In this document: piece by piece, positions 11,159-21,366 of the stretch
Numbering within the stretch: the stretch's first letter is position 1
Layout: each line of letters begins with the position of its first letter
Origin: an uncultured Dokdonia sp.
GTDB lineage: Bacteria; Bacteroidota; Bacteroidia; Flavobacteriales; Flavobacteriaceae
Direction: 5' to 3'
Assembly: GCF_937910895.1 (NCBI RefSeq)
Contig: NZ_CALEMI010000040.1
Coordinates: 1-64,000 of the forward strand
DNA length: 64,000 nucleotides
Translations under genes and position numbers: made by a program
The notes under the pieces: model-generated
Database searches by the model: none
Told to the model about the DNA's origin: nothing
What the model saw: the letters and a program-made list of their open reading frames with translations, nothing else

Positions 11159-11376
11159 ACTATTAAGTCAATATATTAGTTATAAAGGAATACTGTTTAA
11201 AACAGCGCTTACTTTATAAAATCATGTTAATCTTAGGTTAAGCTATAGCTATAAGAAGCAACCTTTTTACAATCTTTGACTCTATAGAATATATTAATTA
11301 AAACTACAATACTAAAAGATAGTAGATGTGTTTAAAAAAGTACATTTTTAGAATACTATCACTAACAACAATCCTT

Positions 11377-11949
11377 ATGAAAAACAAGATCACATTTTTA
11401 TTCTTAGCTATTACTACTATTGCTTTTGCACAAGAAGATGCAGATGATCAACCTGTAAATCTTAATGAGATCAATAACAAAAAACATGAGTTTCGTATAG
11501 ATGTTCTAGAAAGTCTTGCTTTACCCGCTTTAGATATTAGTTATGAATACGTTCTGAGTAAATATTCAGGAGTCGGAGCGAGTATCAATATTAATTTTCA
11601 GGATGAAGATTCTGATTTTAGACAAGAATTTGCATTTACACCTTACTACAGACAATATTTCTTTAATAAAAAAGACTATGGAGCTAGAGGCTTTTTTGCC
11701 GAAGGTCTATTACAATATGCAACTGGAGAAAATGGAGATTTTCTATTTGGAGAAGATGGACTTGATGAATCAGAAAGAGGCACTTGGAATAAGTTTGGAG
11801 TAGGAGTTGCTATAGGTCAGAAATGGGTGAGTCGAAATGGTTTTGTTATAGAATTATCTTTAGGAGGGGGTCGTTACCTAGGAGGTGATGATCGCTTCTC
11901 ACCCGAAGGATTCTTTAGAGGAGGCATTTCTTTTGGATATCGATTTTAA
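11377..11949 (+). CDS. Outer membrane beta-barrel-like hypothetical protein
   Basis: Signal peptide MKNKITFLFLAITTIAFAQ; terminal aromatic '...GGISFGYRF'. Confidence 0.65.
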   Translation: MKNKITFLFLAITTIAFAQEDADDQPVNLNEINNKKHEFRIDVLESLALPALDISYEYVLSKYSGVGASININFQDEDSDFRQEFAFTPYYRQYFFNKKDYGARGFFAEGLLQYATGENGDFLFGEDGLDESERGTWNKFGVGVAIGQKWVSRNGFVIELSLGGGRYLGGDDRFSPEGFFRGGISFGYRF

Positions 11950-11975
11950 TTAAAAATACATCTATTATATAACAT

Positions 11976-12009
11976 AGAGAGCTGCCTTTTTAAGGTAGCT
12001 CTTTTTTTT
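11976..12009 (+). terminator. Rho-independent terminator (gagagctgcctttttaaggtagctctttttttt)
   Basis: Stem-loop followed by T tract. Confidence 0.65.
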
Positions 12010-12082
12010 GATGCCAATAGTTCCAATACGCAATTTCAAAATTTATAAAAAAGAAGCAAATTTGCGCTCCTTGCCTACACAA

Positions 12083-12143
12083 TTGTGTAGTTCATCGATA
12101 AAAAAGATAATTAAAATTATCGACGAATCGATGAACTACACAA
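12083..12143. repeat. Nested inverted repeat upstream of the LRR gene
   Basis: ttgtgtagttcatcgat ... atcgatgaactacacaa (17-bp arms) enclosing gataatt-aa-aattatc. Confidence 0.7.
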
Positions 12144-12254
12144 AATTCTGTTGTAAATGTTAAAATATCGAGTATTTGATCGAAAAAATCAATCCCTTCA
12201 TCGTTGGCTTTAAGATTCTAATTAAATTAGTACCACCCAAATCAAGCAACCAAT

Positions 12255-13013
12255 ATGAAAATTTTTACTCCTCTAGCCTTAGCGCTATTTATTTCTTTCA
12301 GTTCTTTTGCTCAAATTTCTAACGCTGAAAAACAAGCTTTAGTTGACCTTTACTCACAAACAAATGGTGACTCTTGGACAAATTCTTGGGATTTACAACA
12401 ATCTCCAAAATCCTGGAAAGGTGTTGTTGTTGTTAATGATAAAGTCATTGCATTAACACTTACTGATAATAACTTAACAGGTACACTACCCGAAAGTATT
12501 GGAAACCTAACCAACCTTAAGGTTTTAAATCTTCATAAAAATAATATAGAAGGAACGATTCCTGAATCTATAACCGCTATTACAGGATTAAAAGTGTTAA
12601 ACATCTCTTTTAATAAATTAGAAGGTTCACTTCCTTCTAGGCTAACAAACCTTGCTAGTTTAGAGTATTTGGATTTATTCTTTAATAATTTAACGGGAAC
12701 GTTACCACAAGACTTAGGTAATTTAACAAATCTTAAAAGATTAAGTTTATATAGCAACAACTTTGGAGGTCAGCTTCCATCATCTATTGAGAATCTTGAA
12801 AAATTACTAGATATACAAATTAGTAGCAACCAATTTGAAGGAGAGTTACCTGTAGGTATTGCTTCTTTAAATTCGCTTAAAAGGCTAAGTATTTTTGACA
12901 ATAATTTTTCTGGAGAATTTCCAGAAGTAATTAATACGTTGGAACTTCAAGAACTTGCATACCAAAACAACAAATTCAATTCGGTAGCAGTAGTTGCTAT
13001 CAGCGATAAATAA
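12255..13013 (+). CDS. Secreted leucine-rich-repeat protein
   Basis: Signal peptide and repeated 'LTGTLPESIGNLTNLKVLNLHKNNIEG' plant-type LRRs. Confidence 0.85.
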   Translation: MKIFTPLALALFISFSSFAQISNAEKQALVDLYSQTNGDSWTNSWDLQQSPKSWKGVVVVNDKVIALTLTDNNLTGTLPESIGNLTNLKVLNLHKNNIEGTIPESITAITGLKVLNISFNKLEGSLPSRLTNLASLEYLDLFFNNLTGTLPQDLGNLTNLKRLSLYSNNFGGQLPSSIENLEKLLDIQISSNQFEGELPVGIASLNSLKRLSIFDNNFSGEFPEVINTLELQELAYQNNKFNSVAVVAISDK

Positions 13014-13074
13014 ATTACAGTCATATACTAGTCGTAAGCTAGTGTATTTACCCCAAATCTTTATTAGATTTAGT

Positions 13075-13102
13075 TAAGAGCCTCTTTTTAGAGGCTTTTT
13101 CT
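13075..13102. terminator. Terminator hairpin (agagcctctttttagaggcttttt)
   Basis: Stem-loop with T run. Confidence 0.6.
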
Positions 13103-13121
13103 ATGTTTAAAAATGAAGGAT

Positions 13122-13739
13122 TTATATTTCTAAACTCCCTTTTCCTTCTCGTATCAAGATAGGCTCTGCTCCTGTAAGATCAATCACTGTAGACGGTACA
13201 TTGTCACCATAACCACCATCTACAACCACATCCACAAGATGTCCCCATTTCTCATAAATAAGTTCAGGGTCGGTCATATATTCTATCACCTCATCTTCAT
13301 CATAAATAGAGGTAGATACAATCGGATTTCCTAAAACGTCAATAATGGTACTAGTAATTAAGTTATCAGGAACTCGGATGCCCACTTCTTTTTTCTTTTT
13401 AAAAACGGTAGGTAAATTGTTATTTCCGGGTAGTATAAATGTGTACGGGCCTGGCAACGCTCTTTTTAGAAGCTTAAACGTAGCGGTATCTATTTGTTTT
13501 ACATAATCAGAAAGATTGCTTAAATCTTTGCACACAAAAGAAAAGTTTGCCTTCGCAAGTTTGACGCCTTTAATTTTTGCCACGCGTTCTAAAGCTCGGT
13601 TATTTGTGATATCACACCCTAAAGCATACACCGTATCACTAGGATAGATAATTAAACCTCCATCTCGTACAATAGAAACAATACGCTCTATATCCTTCGG
13701 ATTAGGATTCTCTTCATATATTTTAATGAATTCTGCCAT
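13122..13739 (-). CDS. L-threonylcarbamoyladenylate synthase (YrdC/Sua5 family), copy 1
   Basis: 'IVRDGGLIIYPSDTVYALGCDITNNRALERVAKIKG', 'PGPYTFIL'. Confidence 0.9.
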   Translation of the reverse strand: MAEFIKIYEENPNPKDIERIVSIVRDGGLIIYPSDTVYALGCDITNNRALERVAKIKGVKLAKANFSFVCKDLSNLSDYVKQIDTATFKLLKRALPGPYTFILPGNNNLPTVFKKKKEVGIRVPDNLITSTIIDVLGNPIVSTSIYDEDEVIEYMTDPELIYEKWGHLVDVVVDGGYGDNVPSTVIDLTGAEPILIREGKGSLEI

Positions 13740-13809
13740 ATAGCTAGGTAACGTTATTTACTATAAGTCAGTTGCTTGGATAAGCAATGACTTACAGTAC
13801 TATTCTATT

Positions 13810-14319
13810 TTATTTTTTTAATTTGAAATATCTATGTTCGTCACAAATTTGATCATTCTTAAAAATTGCTTTTTTGAATACACCTTCTTTTTCATATCCA
13901 TTTTTCTCAAGTACTTTCATAGAAGCCACATTGAATTCAAATACACCCGAATAAATTCTAACGAGGTTAAGTTCTTCAAATCCATACGTAGTTATTAATG
14001 CTACCGCTTCTGTTGCAATTCCTTTTCCCCAATAAGGTTCTCCTAACCAATATCCAATTTCTGCTGATTTTTTATAAACATCTTCTTGTAGCACTAATCC
14101 AATGACTCCGCAAATTTCTCCTTGGTATTCAATTCCAAAACTTTGTTTAGGATTTTCGTTATTGGTTAGGGTTATAAAAAATTCTGCATCAGTTTTATCG
14201 TAAGGATTAGGTATATAATCTCTTAAATTATTCCACACTTTTCTATTATTAGCAAGTTTCGCTAATTGTGATGTATCGGATACTTTGAGTGATCTTATTT
14301 TAATTTTTGGATTGCTCAA
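13810..14319 (-). CDS. GNAT family (RimJ/RimL-type) N-acetyltransferase
   Basis: 'CGVIGLVLQEDVYKKSAEIGYWLGEPYWGKGIATEAVALITTYGFEELNLVRIYSGVFEFNVASMKVLEKNGYEKEG'. Confidence 0.9.
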   Translation of the reverse strand: MSNPKIKIRSLKVSDTSQLAKLANNRKVWNNLRDYIPNPYDKTDAEFFITLTNNENPKQSFGIEYQGEICGVIGLVLQEDVYKKSAEIGYWLGEPYWGKGIATEAVALITTYGFEELNLVRIYSGVFEFNVASMKVLEKNGYEKEGVFKKAIFKNDQICDEHRYFKLKK

Positions 14320-14665
14320 TTATGTTCGATTTTCAAATGACATATAACCATCAAGTAAAGTTATGAAAAAAGTGGTACGCTTTCGCGAAAGCGTATAAAG
14401 TATCATAAAAAATACATAATACGTGTTCTTCATTATGAAACAGATACTGTAGAAAATAGTTGAAATTTTCAATTTTCATCTCAAACCTAAAGGAAAACTG
14501 AAAAATTCACAGATAATTACTTTCGCGAAAGCGTATAAAACATCTTAAAAAATATATTTTATATTTTCTCACTAAAAAGAGGTACACTAATTGATGAAGG
14601 ATAGAAATCGTCTCTACGAAACATACGTAAAGCATCCATCCCAACGTTATACTAAAAAACTAGCT

Positions 14666-15574
14666 ATGAAATATTTGCAAATCCTTTTAATTACAATTAG
14701 TTTTTCTATACTCTTTTCTAGCTGTTCATCTTCAGATGATCAGATCCTAACAGATGATACTACCGTCATTATTGATGCTTCCTTAGAAGCAGCAGTCTTG
14801 ACAAATGTTTCTTATGGTGATAATTCGCAACAAGTGTATGATCTCTATTTGCCTGAAGGAAGAACAACTGAGACCACAAAAGTAATTGTACTGATACACG
14901 GCGGTGGCTGGACTTCTGGAGACAAAAGTGATATGGCAGCATCGGTTGCTTTTATACAAACGTTTCATCCAGATCACGCGATTGTGAATGTCAATTATGT
15001 ATTAGCATCATTCCCAAATACACCTGCGTTTCCAAATCAATATTTTGATATACGTTCCATCATTAATCAGGTTACAGCACAAAGCGAAGAATTACAAATA
15101 CTACCCGAATTTGGAATGATCGGCGTGAGTGCTGGAGCGCATCTGGCAATGATGTATGATTATGTATACGATATGAATGACCAAGTAAAATTTGTGATTA
15201 ATATTGTAGGTCCTAGTGATTTTACAGATCCTTTTTATGCAGATGATCCTGACTTTGCGCTAGCCTTAGACTTTTTTGTAGATGAAAATCAGTATCCATC
15301 AGGTACCGATTATGCATTTGTAAATAGTCCTGCATTGGTAGCAACTGATAACAGTAGTCCTACCCTACTCTTTTACGGGAATCAAGACCCGCTAGTACCC
15401 CTTACCAACGGAACACGATTAGACAGTCGATTAAATACAGTCAATGTACCTCACCTATTTACCGTATATCAAGGCGGACATGGAAATGACTGGAGTGAGG
15501 AAAGCAACTTAGATCTAGCACTAAAATCAAGTCAATATATCGAAACTTATCTCCCGATCCCTATTATTCAATAA
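14666..15574 (+). CDS. Alpha/beta hydrolase lipoprotein
   Basis: Lipobox 'ITISFSILFSSCSSS'; 'VIVLIHGGGWTSGDKSDM', 'MIGVSAGAHLAMM'; ORF start shifted to 14666. Confidence 0.85.
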   Translation: MKYLQILLITISFSILFSSCSSSDDQILTDDTTVIIDASLEAAVLTNVSYGDNSQQVYDLYLPEGRTTETTKVIVLIHGGGWTSGDKSDMAASVAFIQTFHPDHAIVNVNYVLASFPNTPAFPNQYFDIRSIINQVTAQSEELQILPEFGMIGVSAGAHLAMMYDYVYDMNDQVKFVINIVGPSDFTDPFYADDPDFALALDFFVDENQYPSGTDYAFVNSPALVATDNSSPTLLFYGNQDPLVPLTNGTRLDSRLNTVNVPHLFTVYQGGHGNDWSEESNLDLALKSSQYIETYLPIPIIQ

Positions 15575-17903
15575 TCTTAAGTTTGGCAAAACGTAATAGT
15601 AGTTTTTTTAAGCCACCGTTTTCAAAGTTGATTTCGGCTTTTTGATCCATTCCTTTTCCTTCTAGACCTTCTACAATACCACGTCCAAACCGAATGTGCT
15701 CTACAATAGCACCTTTTTCTAAAGCACCCACTACGCTAGATCCTGACACATCAGAAGCATCCGTAGGTTTGATCTTACGCAATTTACGCAACTGATCTCC
15801 TGTAGGCGTTCCTACGCTTGGCGGAGCGCCGCTGACAGGTTTTTTTAAACGTAATTTACTCTTATCTACATCGCCAAAAATATCGGTATCCATTAAAGGC
15901 TTATAGCGATACGTTTGCATAGGCGTTTGATAATCTAAATACGCATCATCAATCTCTTCTATAAACCGACTAGGCTCTGCTTCTACTAGTTTTCCCCATC
16001 GATACCGAGACTCTGCATAGGTAAGATAGGCTTGCTTTTCAGCTCGGGTCAATGCCACGTAAAAAAGACGCCGTTCTTCTTCGAGTTCGCTACGTGTATT
16101 CATACTCATCGCACTTGGAAACAAATCTTCCTCCATCCCGACGATATACACAAATGGAAATTCCAATCCTTTGGCTAAATGAATGGTCATTAACGCAACG
16201 CGATCTTCATCGCCTTTATCATTATCCATATCAGTAGCGAGCGCTACATCTTCCATAAACTCGGCTAATGATCCTGTGGTATCGGCAAGTTGTTTTTGCT
16301 CTTCCACAAAATCACGCATTCCATTCAAAAGCTCTTCTATATTTTCTATACGTGCCACTCCTTCTGGAGTTCCGTCTTTTTTGAGTTCTTGTAGTAAGCC
16401 TGTCTTTTTAGCAACCAATTCAGCTACCTCAAAAGCATCACTTCCTTCATTAAAGATTTGAAAGCTTTTGATCATGGTAACAAAATTTGCCAACTTGGTT
16501 TGCGTCCCACGGTTGATATTCATGGAGCCACCTAACTGTTCTATCTTTTCCATCACCTCAAAAATAGAACGCCCATAATGCTTGGCAGCGACGATGAGTT
16601 TATCGATGGTCGTACCGCCAATCCCACGTGCAGGATAATTGACCACACGCTTCAACGCTTCTTCATCCTTGGGATTAATTATCAAACGCAAATACGAAAG
16701 TACATCCTTAATCTCTTTACGTTGATAAAAAGATAGTCCGCCATAAATCCGATACGGGATATCGCGTTTACGCAACGCGTCTTCCATCGCACGCGATTGT
16801 GCGTTGGTACGATACAAAATTGCAAAATCACCATTCATTAATTGGTGATTCATTCTATTTTCAAAAATACTTGACGCTACATAACGCCCCTCTTCCCCAT
16901 CAGTAGGAGATCTGTGGACTACAATCTGGCCGCCATCATCATTAGACGTCCAAACCGTTTTATCCAGTCGGGTTTTATTTTTTTCGATCACAGAATTTGC
17001 CGCCTCTACAATATTCTTCGTAGACCGATAATTCTGCTCCAAACGATACATCGCTACATTGTCATAATCCTTTTGGAAGTTGAGAATATTATTAATATTT
17101 GCTCCTCTAAAAGCATAAATACTCTGAGAGTCATCTCCTACCACACAAATATTCTGAAACCGATCAGAAAGCGCTTTAACAATCAAATACTGACTGTGGT
17201 TGGTATCTTGGTACTCATCCACCAAGATATACTGAAAACGATTTTGATATTTTGCCAATACCTCTGGAAACCGATTTAAAAGTTCGTTAGTACGTAACAA
17301 CAGATCATCAAAATCCATCGCGCCTGCTTTAAAACAGCGGTCTACGTACTCTTTGTAAATCTCACCCATCCGCGGCCGTTTTGCCATCGCATCTGCTTCC
17401 ACCAAATCGGGATCATTAAAATAGGCACGAACCGTAATCAAACTATTCTTAAAAGAAGAAATTCGGTTTTGTACCTGTTTGTACTTATAAATATCTTTAT
17501 CAAGTTGCAATTCTTTAATAATTGAACTGATTAAGCGTTGCGAATCTTGCGTATCATAAATCGTGAAATTAGAGGGGAATCCAAGCTTATCAGCTTCAAA
17601 GCGGAGGATTTTAGCAAAAATGGAATGGAAGGTTCCCATCCACAAGTTTTTGGCTTCGCTACTTCCTACAATACTTGAAATTCGTTTTTTCATCTCACGC
17701 GCTGCCTTATTGGTAAACGTCAGAGACAAAATATTAAAGGCATCAACCCCTTGACTCATCAAATACGCAATCCGCATGGTAAGCACACGTGTCTTTCCAG
17801 ATCCCGCTCCCGCAATCACAATAAGTGCCCCATCTTTATGTAAAGTAGGCGCTCGTTGAGCTTCATTTAAGCCCTCAATATATACTTCTAGTTTAGAATC
17901 CAT
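15564..17903 (-). CDS. UvrD/PcrA-like ATP-dependent DNA helicase
   Basis: Walker A 'IVIAGAGSGKTRVLTMRIA', 'LVDEYQDTNHSQY', 'QNYRST', 'LMTIHLAKGLEFPFVYIVGMEE'. Confidence 0.95.
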   Translation of the reverse strand: MDSKLEVYIEGLNEAQRAPTLHKDGALIVIAGAGSGKTRVLTMRIAYLMSQGVDAFNILSLTFTNKAAREMKKRISSIVGSSEAKNLWMGTFHSIFAKILRFEADKLGFPSNFTIYDTQDSQRLISSIIKELQLDKDIYKYKQVQNRISSFKNSLITVRAYFNDPDLVEADAMAKRPRMGEIYKEYVDRCFKAGAMDFDDLLLRTNELLNRFPEVLAKYQNRFQYILVDEYQDTNHSQYLIVKALSDRFQNICVVGDDSQSIYAFRGANINNILNFQKDYDNVAMYRLEQNYRSTKNIVEAANSVIEKNKTRLDKTVWTSNDDGGQIVVHRSPTDGEEGRYVASSIFENRMNHQLMNGDFAILYRTNAQSRAMEDALRKRDIPYRIYGGLSFYQRKEIKDVLSYLRLIINPKDEEALKRVVNYPARGIGGTTIDKLIVAAKHYGRSIFEVMEKIEQLGGSMNINRGTQTKLANFVTMIKSFQIFNEGSDAFEVAELVAKKTGLLQELKKDGTPEGVARIENIEELLNGMRDFVEEQKQLADTTGSLAEFMEDVALATDMDNDKGDEDRVALMTIHLAKGLEFPFVYIVGMEEDLFPSAMSMNTRSELEEERRLFYVALTRAEKQAYLTYAESRYRWGKLVEAEPSRFIEEIDDAYLDYQTPMQTYRYKPLMDTDIFGDVDKSKLRLKKPVSGAPPSVGTPTGDQLRKLRKIKPTDASDVSGSSVVGALEKGAIVEHIRFGRGIVEGLEGKGMDQKAEINFENGGLKKLLLRFAKLKIIE

Positions 17904-18171
17904 AGCTATCCGCAAAGTACGATATGAAGCCCAATTTTAAAACCAATCCTTAGCGTTTTTATACTGATTTTTCAACAGGATTAAAAAAAGAATATGGAGC
18001 ATAGAATATAGACTAATTAAAAAGGAGAAATCTCAAATAACAAAAAACAAACCTCAAAAGTCTTGTTTGTTAACTTGATGTTTTCTGATTCACTCTAATG
18101 AAAAAAAGAAGACCATTCTATTTGTGAAATATATTATTATAGTTTCCGCTTTCGCGAAATCAAATTAATCA

Positions 18172-18277
18172 GTCATCTCGAGCGTAGTCGAGAGATCACA
18201 CAAGAAGCTCCATGCTACGTTTGCATACTGTTATGTGATTTCTCGTCACTCAAACCTCGCTCTGTCGAAAGGACGCA
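18172..18277. repeat. Dispersed intergenic repeat (tcatctcgagcgtagtcgagagatcaca...tgtgatttctcgtcactc...cgctctgtcgaaa)
   Basis: Similar text at 35964-36053 and 38353-38485; inverted gagatcaca/tgtgatttctc. Confidence 0.6.
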
Positions 18278-18488
18278 ACTCTTCAAACAAAACATCCAGC
18301 ATTCAGCAACTTCCAAATTCCAAAAAAACAAATCTCAAAAAAACTTCCCACACCCAGTCTCTTTTCTTTCATCTTTTTTCTCTTCTCTCAAAAATGCTTC
18401 CCACACCAGACAAAACATCCAGCATCCTACAAATTTCAATTTCGATTTCAACAAATTATAAAGTATCTTCACAGAGAAGAAAAAACGT

Positions 18489-19028
18489 ATGAAACCACTA
18501 GTATTTATTTTTTGTTTATTCGCTTTCGCGAAAGCGTACCCACAACAACCTGTAGCCCAATCTGGAAATGTAATTCCTGAGTTTGGAAAAACCTATAAAA
18601 CCCCCAATCCTGATTTTAAAACAGATACCGATTTGGTGTTTAAAGCCGTTTTTGATGTCTCCAAAGCACCCGAAGATCCCAGTGTGCGAAATCCGTATAT
18701 CGAAACCATTGCACGTTTTCTGAATATGCACGAAAGCGCTGGCGTTCCTGTAAAAAATCTGCACGTACGTATGGCAATGCACGGACAGGCATCCTATGGA
18801 TTACTGACCAATGAAGCGTATAAAGAAAAATTTGGCGTTGATAACCCGAACATTAAATTACTCGAAGCGATTGATAAAGCAGGTGTCGATATTATTTTAT
18901 GTGGTCAAACGGCGGGCGCTCGAAATATTACCGAAGATCGTCGTTTACCACTGACCCAAACCGCACTTTCGGCGATGACGATTTTGATTCAGTCGCAAGG
19001 GGAAGGGTTTCGACTGATTGCTTTTTAG
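18489..19028 (+). CDS. DsrE family secreted protein
   Basis: Signal peptide LVFIFCLFAFAKAYPQQ; 'HVRMAMHGQASYGLLTNEAYKEKFG...ILCGQTAGARNI'. Confidence 0.8.
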   Translation: MKPLVFIFCLFAFAKAYPQQPVAQSGNVIPEFGKTYKTPNPDFKTDTDLVFKAVFDVSKAPEDPSVRNPYIETIARFLNMHESAGVPVKNLHVRMAMHGQASYGLLTNEAYKEKFGVDNPNIKLLEAIDKAGVDIILCGQTAGARNITEDRRLPLTQTALSAMTILIQSQGEGFRLIAF

Positions 19029-19164
19029 TACTTTTAAAATACATGATAATACTCGATACTATTCTCGATAACATTTAATGAGACTCCCGCCAGAGTTTAT
19101 TCAGAGTGTCACACTGAGCTTGTCGAAGTGCGATAATTGAAGAGCGGGAATGAAAATTAGAATT

Positions 19165-20439
19165 ATGAAAAAACACATATTCCCACTACTCCTACTAATG
19201 GTAGGAACTACATTTGCACAAACCAGTTTTGACGCAGACATTGAAGCTGTCAAAGATAAAGTCATTGAATGGCGTCGTGATTTTCACGAAAATCCTGAAT
19301 TGGGAAATCGCGAATTCAAAACCGCAGAGAAAATTGCTAATCATCTTCGTTCTTTAGGCATCGAAGTCCAAACAGGGGTTGCCAAAACAGGGGTTGTCGG
19401 CATTCTAAAAGGAAACAAACCTGGAAAAGTCATCGCCCTTCGTGCCGATATTGATGCGCTTCCGGTGACGGAACGTAATGACTTATCTTTCAAATCAGAA
19501 GTAAAAACCACATTTCTAGGTGCAGAAACAGGTGTGATGCACGCTTGTGGGCATGATACACATACGGCTATTTTAATGGGCGTTGCAGAAGTTCTTGCCA
19601 AGAACAAAGATAAAATCAACGGAACGGTAAAATTCATTTTCCAACCCTCTGAAGAAGGTCCACCACCGGGAGAAGAAGGTGGTGCTAAGTTGATGGTGAA
19701 AGAAGGGGTACTGGAAAACCCTAAAGTAGATGCCATCTTCGGATTGCATATTAATAGTGGTACACCCGTCAATACGATCCGTTACAAACCTGGCGGAACG
19801 ATGGCAGCCACAGAGCGTTTTGTGGTGAATGTTAAAGGAAAACAAACCCATGGGAGTCAGCCGTGGTCTGGGGTGGATCCGATTTATATTTCGGCGAAAA
19901 TCATTGATGGGTTTCAGAGTATTATTTCGAGAGAAAGTAAATTAACCGACGAAGCTGCGGTAATTACCATTGGAAAAATCACATCTGGGCTACGTTTTAA
20001 CATCATTCCTGAAAGCGCAGAGCTGATTGGTACCGTGCGCACATTAGATCCTGATATGCGAACTAAAATCATCAGACGTATGAACGAAATGGCACGAGAC
20101 ATCGCCAAAGCGTACGGAGGCGAAGCCACCATCGAATGGCAAAATATGACAGTGGTAACTTTCAATGATCTTGATCTGACTGCACAAATGCTTCCAACCC
20201 TTCAAAAGGTAGGCGGTACTGAAAATATTCAATTACAGAAAGCCGTAACAGGCGGAGAAGATTTCTCCTTTTTTCAAGAAAAAGTGCCTGGTTTCTATTT
20301 CTTCTTAGGGGGAATGACACCAGGAAATACAGAAGTATTTCCGCATCACACCCCCGATTTCTTTATCGACGAATCTGGCTTCCAATTAGGTGTCAAAGCG
20401 TTAAGTCAGATGAGTATTGATTATTTGAATGGGAAATAA
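19165..20439 (+). CDS. M20 family metallopeptidase / amidohydrolase, paralog A
   Basis: 'WRRDFHENPELGNREFKTAEKIANHL', 'VMHACGHDTHTAILMGVAEVL', 'PSEEGPPPGEEGGA'. Confidence 0.93.
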   Translation: MKKHIFPLLLLMVGTTFAQTSFDADIEAVKDKVIEWRRDFHENPELGNREFKTAEKIANHLRSLGIEVQTGVAKTGVVGILKGNKPGKVIALRADIDALPVTERNDLSFKSEVKTTFLGAETGVMHACGHDTHTAILMGVAEVLAKNKDKINGTVKFIFQPSEEGPPPGEEGGAKLMVKEGVLENPKVDAIFGLHINSGTPVNTIRYKPGGTMAATERFVVNVKGKQTHGSQPWSGVDPIYISAKIIDGFQSIISRESKLTDEAAVITIGKITSGLRFNIIPESAELIGTVRTLDPDMRTKIIRRMNEMARDIAKAYGGEATIEWQNMTVVTFNDLDLTAQMLPTLQKVGGTENIQLQKAVTGGEDFSFFQEKVPGFYFFLGGMTPGNTEVFPHHTPDFFIDESGFQLGVKALSQMSIDYLNGK

Positions 20440-20456
20440 ATAGCTTCTTAATGGAG

Positions 20457-20516
20457 CGGGTGGTTGTTTTCTATTTTTTATAATTTGCGTAGCATAAAAA
20501 ATAGAAAACTTTCCGT
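20457..20516. repeat. GGGTGGTTG-stem-CTTTCCGT hairpin element, copy 1
   Basis: ttttctattttttat / ataaaaaatagaaaa 15-bp stem, loop aatttgcgtagc. Confidence 0.8.
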
Positions 20517-20580
20517 GCCACTCTTGTCGCCAAATGTCAATAGACTACTTGAATGGGAAGTAAGTTGTTCCTTTTGGAGC

Positions 20581-20623
20581 GGGTGGTTGTTTTATAAATT
20601 GCGTAATTTATAAAACTTTCCGT
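20581..20623. repeat. GGGTGGTTG-stem-CTTTCCGT hairpin element, copy 2
   Basis: ttttataaatt-gcgt-aatttataaaa 11-bp perfect stem. Confidence 0.8.
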
Positions 20624-20684
20624 ACCACTTCTGCTACCAGATGCGTATTGATTATTAGAATGAAAATACTATTTTAAAATATTT

Positions 20685-21266
20685 ATGTACCTTGAAATAG
20701 AAAACGAACTCCCTATGGACAAGATCGACAAAGCCCTACAAAGCATGATTGATAATATGCCTGAAAAGACAGGTAAATCATTAGCGCAATGGAAAGCGCT
20801 TCTCAAAACAACTTCGTTCAGTAAACACTCTGAAGCTGTCAACTTTCTAAAGAAAGAACATCGAGTCACGCATGGCTTTGCAAATACCATTGTCGCTTTA
20901 TCAAAAGAAGAAGACAACTCCCCTGCTGATCTTGTGGAAGCTCAATACAAAGGAAAAGAAAACCTACTTCCTATCTACAAACAATTACTTACGGTCGTTA
21001 AAGGTTTTGGAAATGATGTAATTATTACTCCTAAAAAAACCACGGTGAGTATCATTAGAAAAAAGCAATTTGCTTTAATCAAACCAGCAACCAAAACTCG
21101 TATTGATTTGGGCTTAAAATTAAAAGACACTCCAACCACAGAGCGTCTTGAAAATTCAGGACCTTTTGGTACGATGTGTACGCATCGTGTCAAGGTATCT
21201 CATAGTGATGAGATAGATGATCAACTTATCGGGTGGTTAAAAGAAGCCTATCAAATGGCTGATTAA
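20685..21266 (+). CDS. DUF4287/DUF5655 domain-containing protein
   Basis: 'MIDNMPEKTGKSLAQWKALLKTTSFSKHSEAVNFLKKEHRVTHGFANTIV' plus DUF5655-like C-terminus. Confidence 0.8.
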   Translation: MYLEIENELPMDKIDKALQSMIDNMPEKTGKSLAQWKALLKTTSFSKHSEAVNFLKKEHRVTHGFANTIVALSKEEDNSPADLVEAQYKGKENLLPIYKQLLTVVKGFGNDVIITPKKTTVSIIRKKQFALIKPATKTRIDLGLKLKDTPTTERLENSGPFGTMCTHRVKVSHSDEIDDQLIGWLKEAYQMAD

Positions 21267-21366
21267 CTGACTATATCAACAAAACAGTTCCTTACTTCCA
21301 TAAATTCCCTCAATTAATTCGTATTTTTCAGTCAAATCAATTTGTTATTTACTTCAAACCATACCT

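Larger units (their letters stand above)
20407..20680 (+). repeat. Tandem reiteration of paralog A's 3' coding end, with two hairpin elements
   Basis: cagatgagtattgattatttgaatgggaaataa (20407), caaatgtcaatagactacttgaatgggaagtaa (20531), cagatgcgtattgattattagaatgaaaatact (20638). Confidence 0.8.

Noticed and set aside
16052-17754. Plus-strand ORFs inside the UvrD-like helicase
   Set aside because: Antisense shadows of a well-supported helicase gene.
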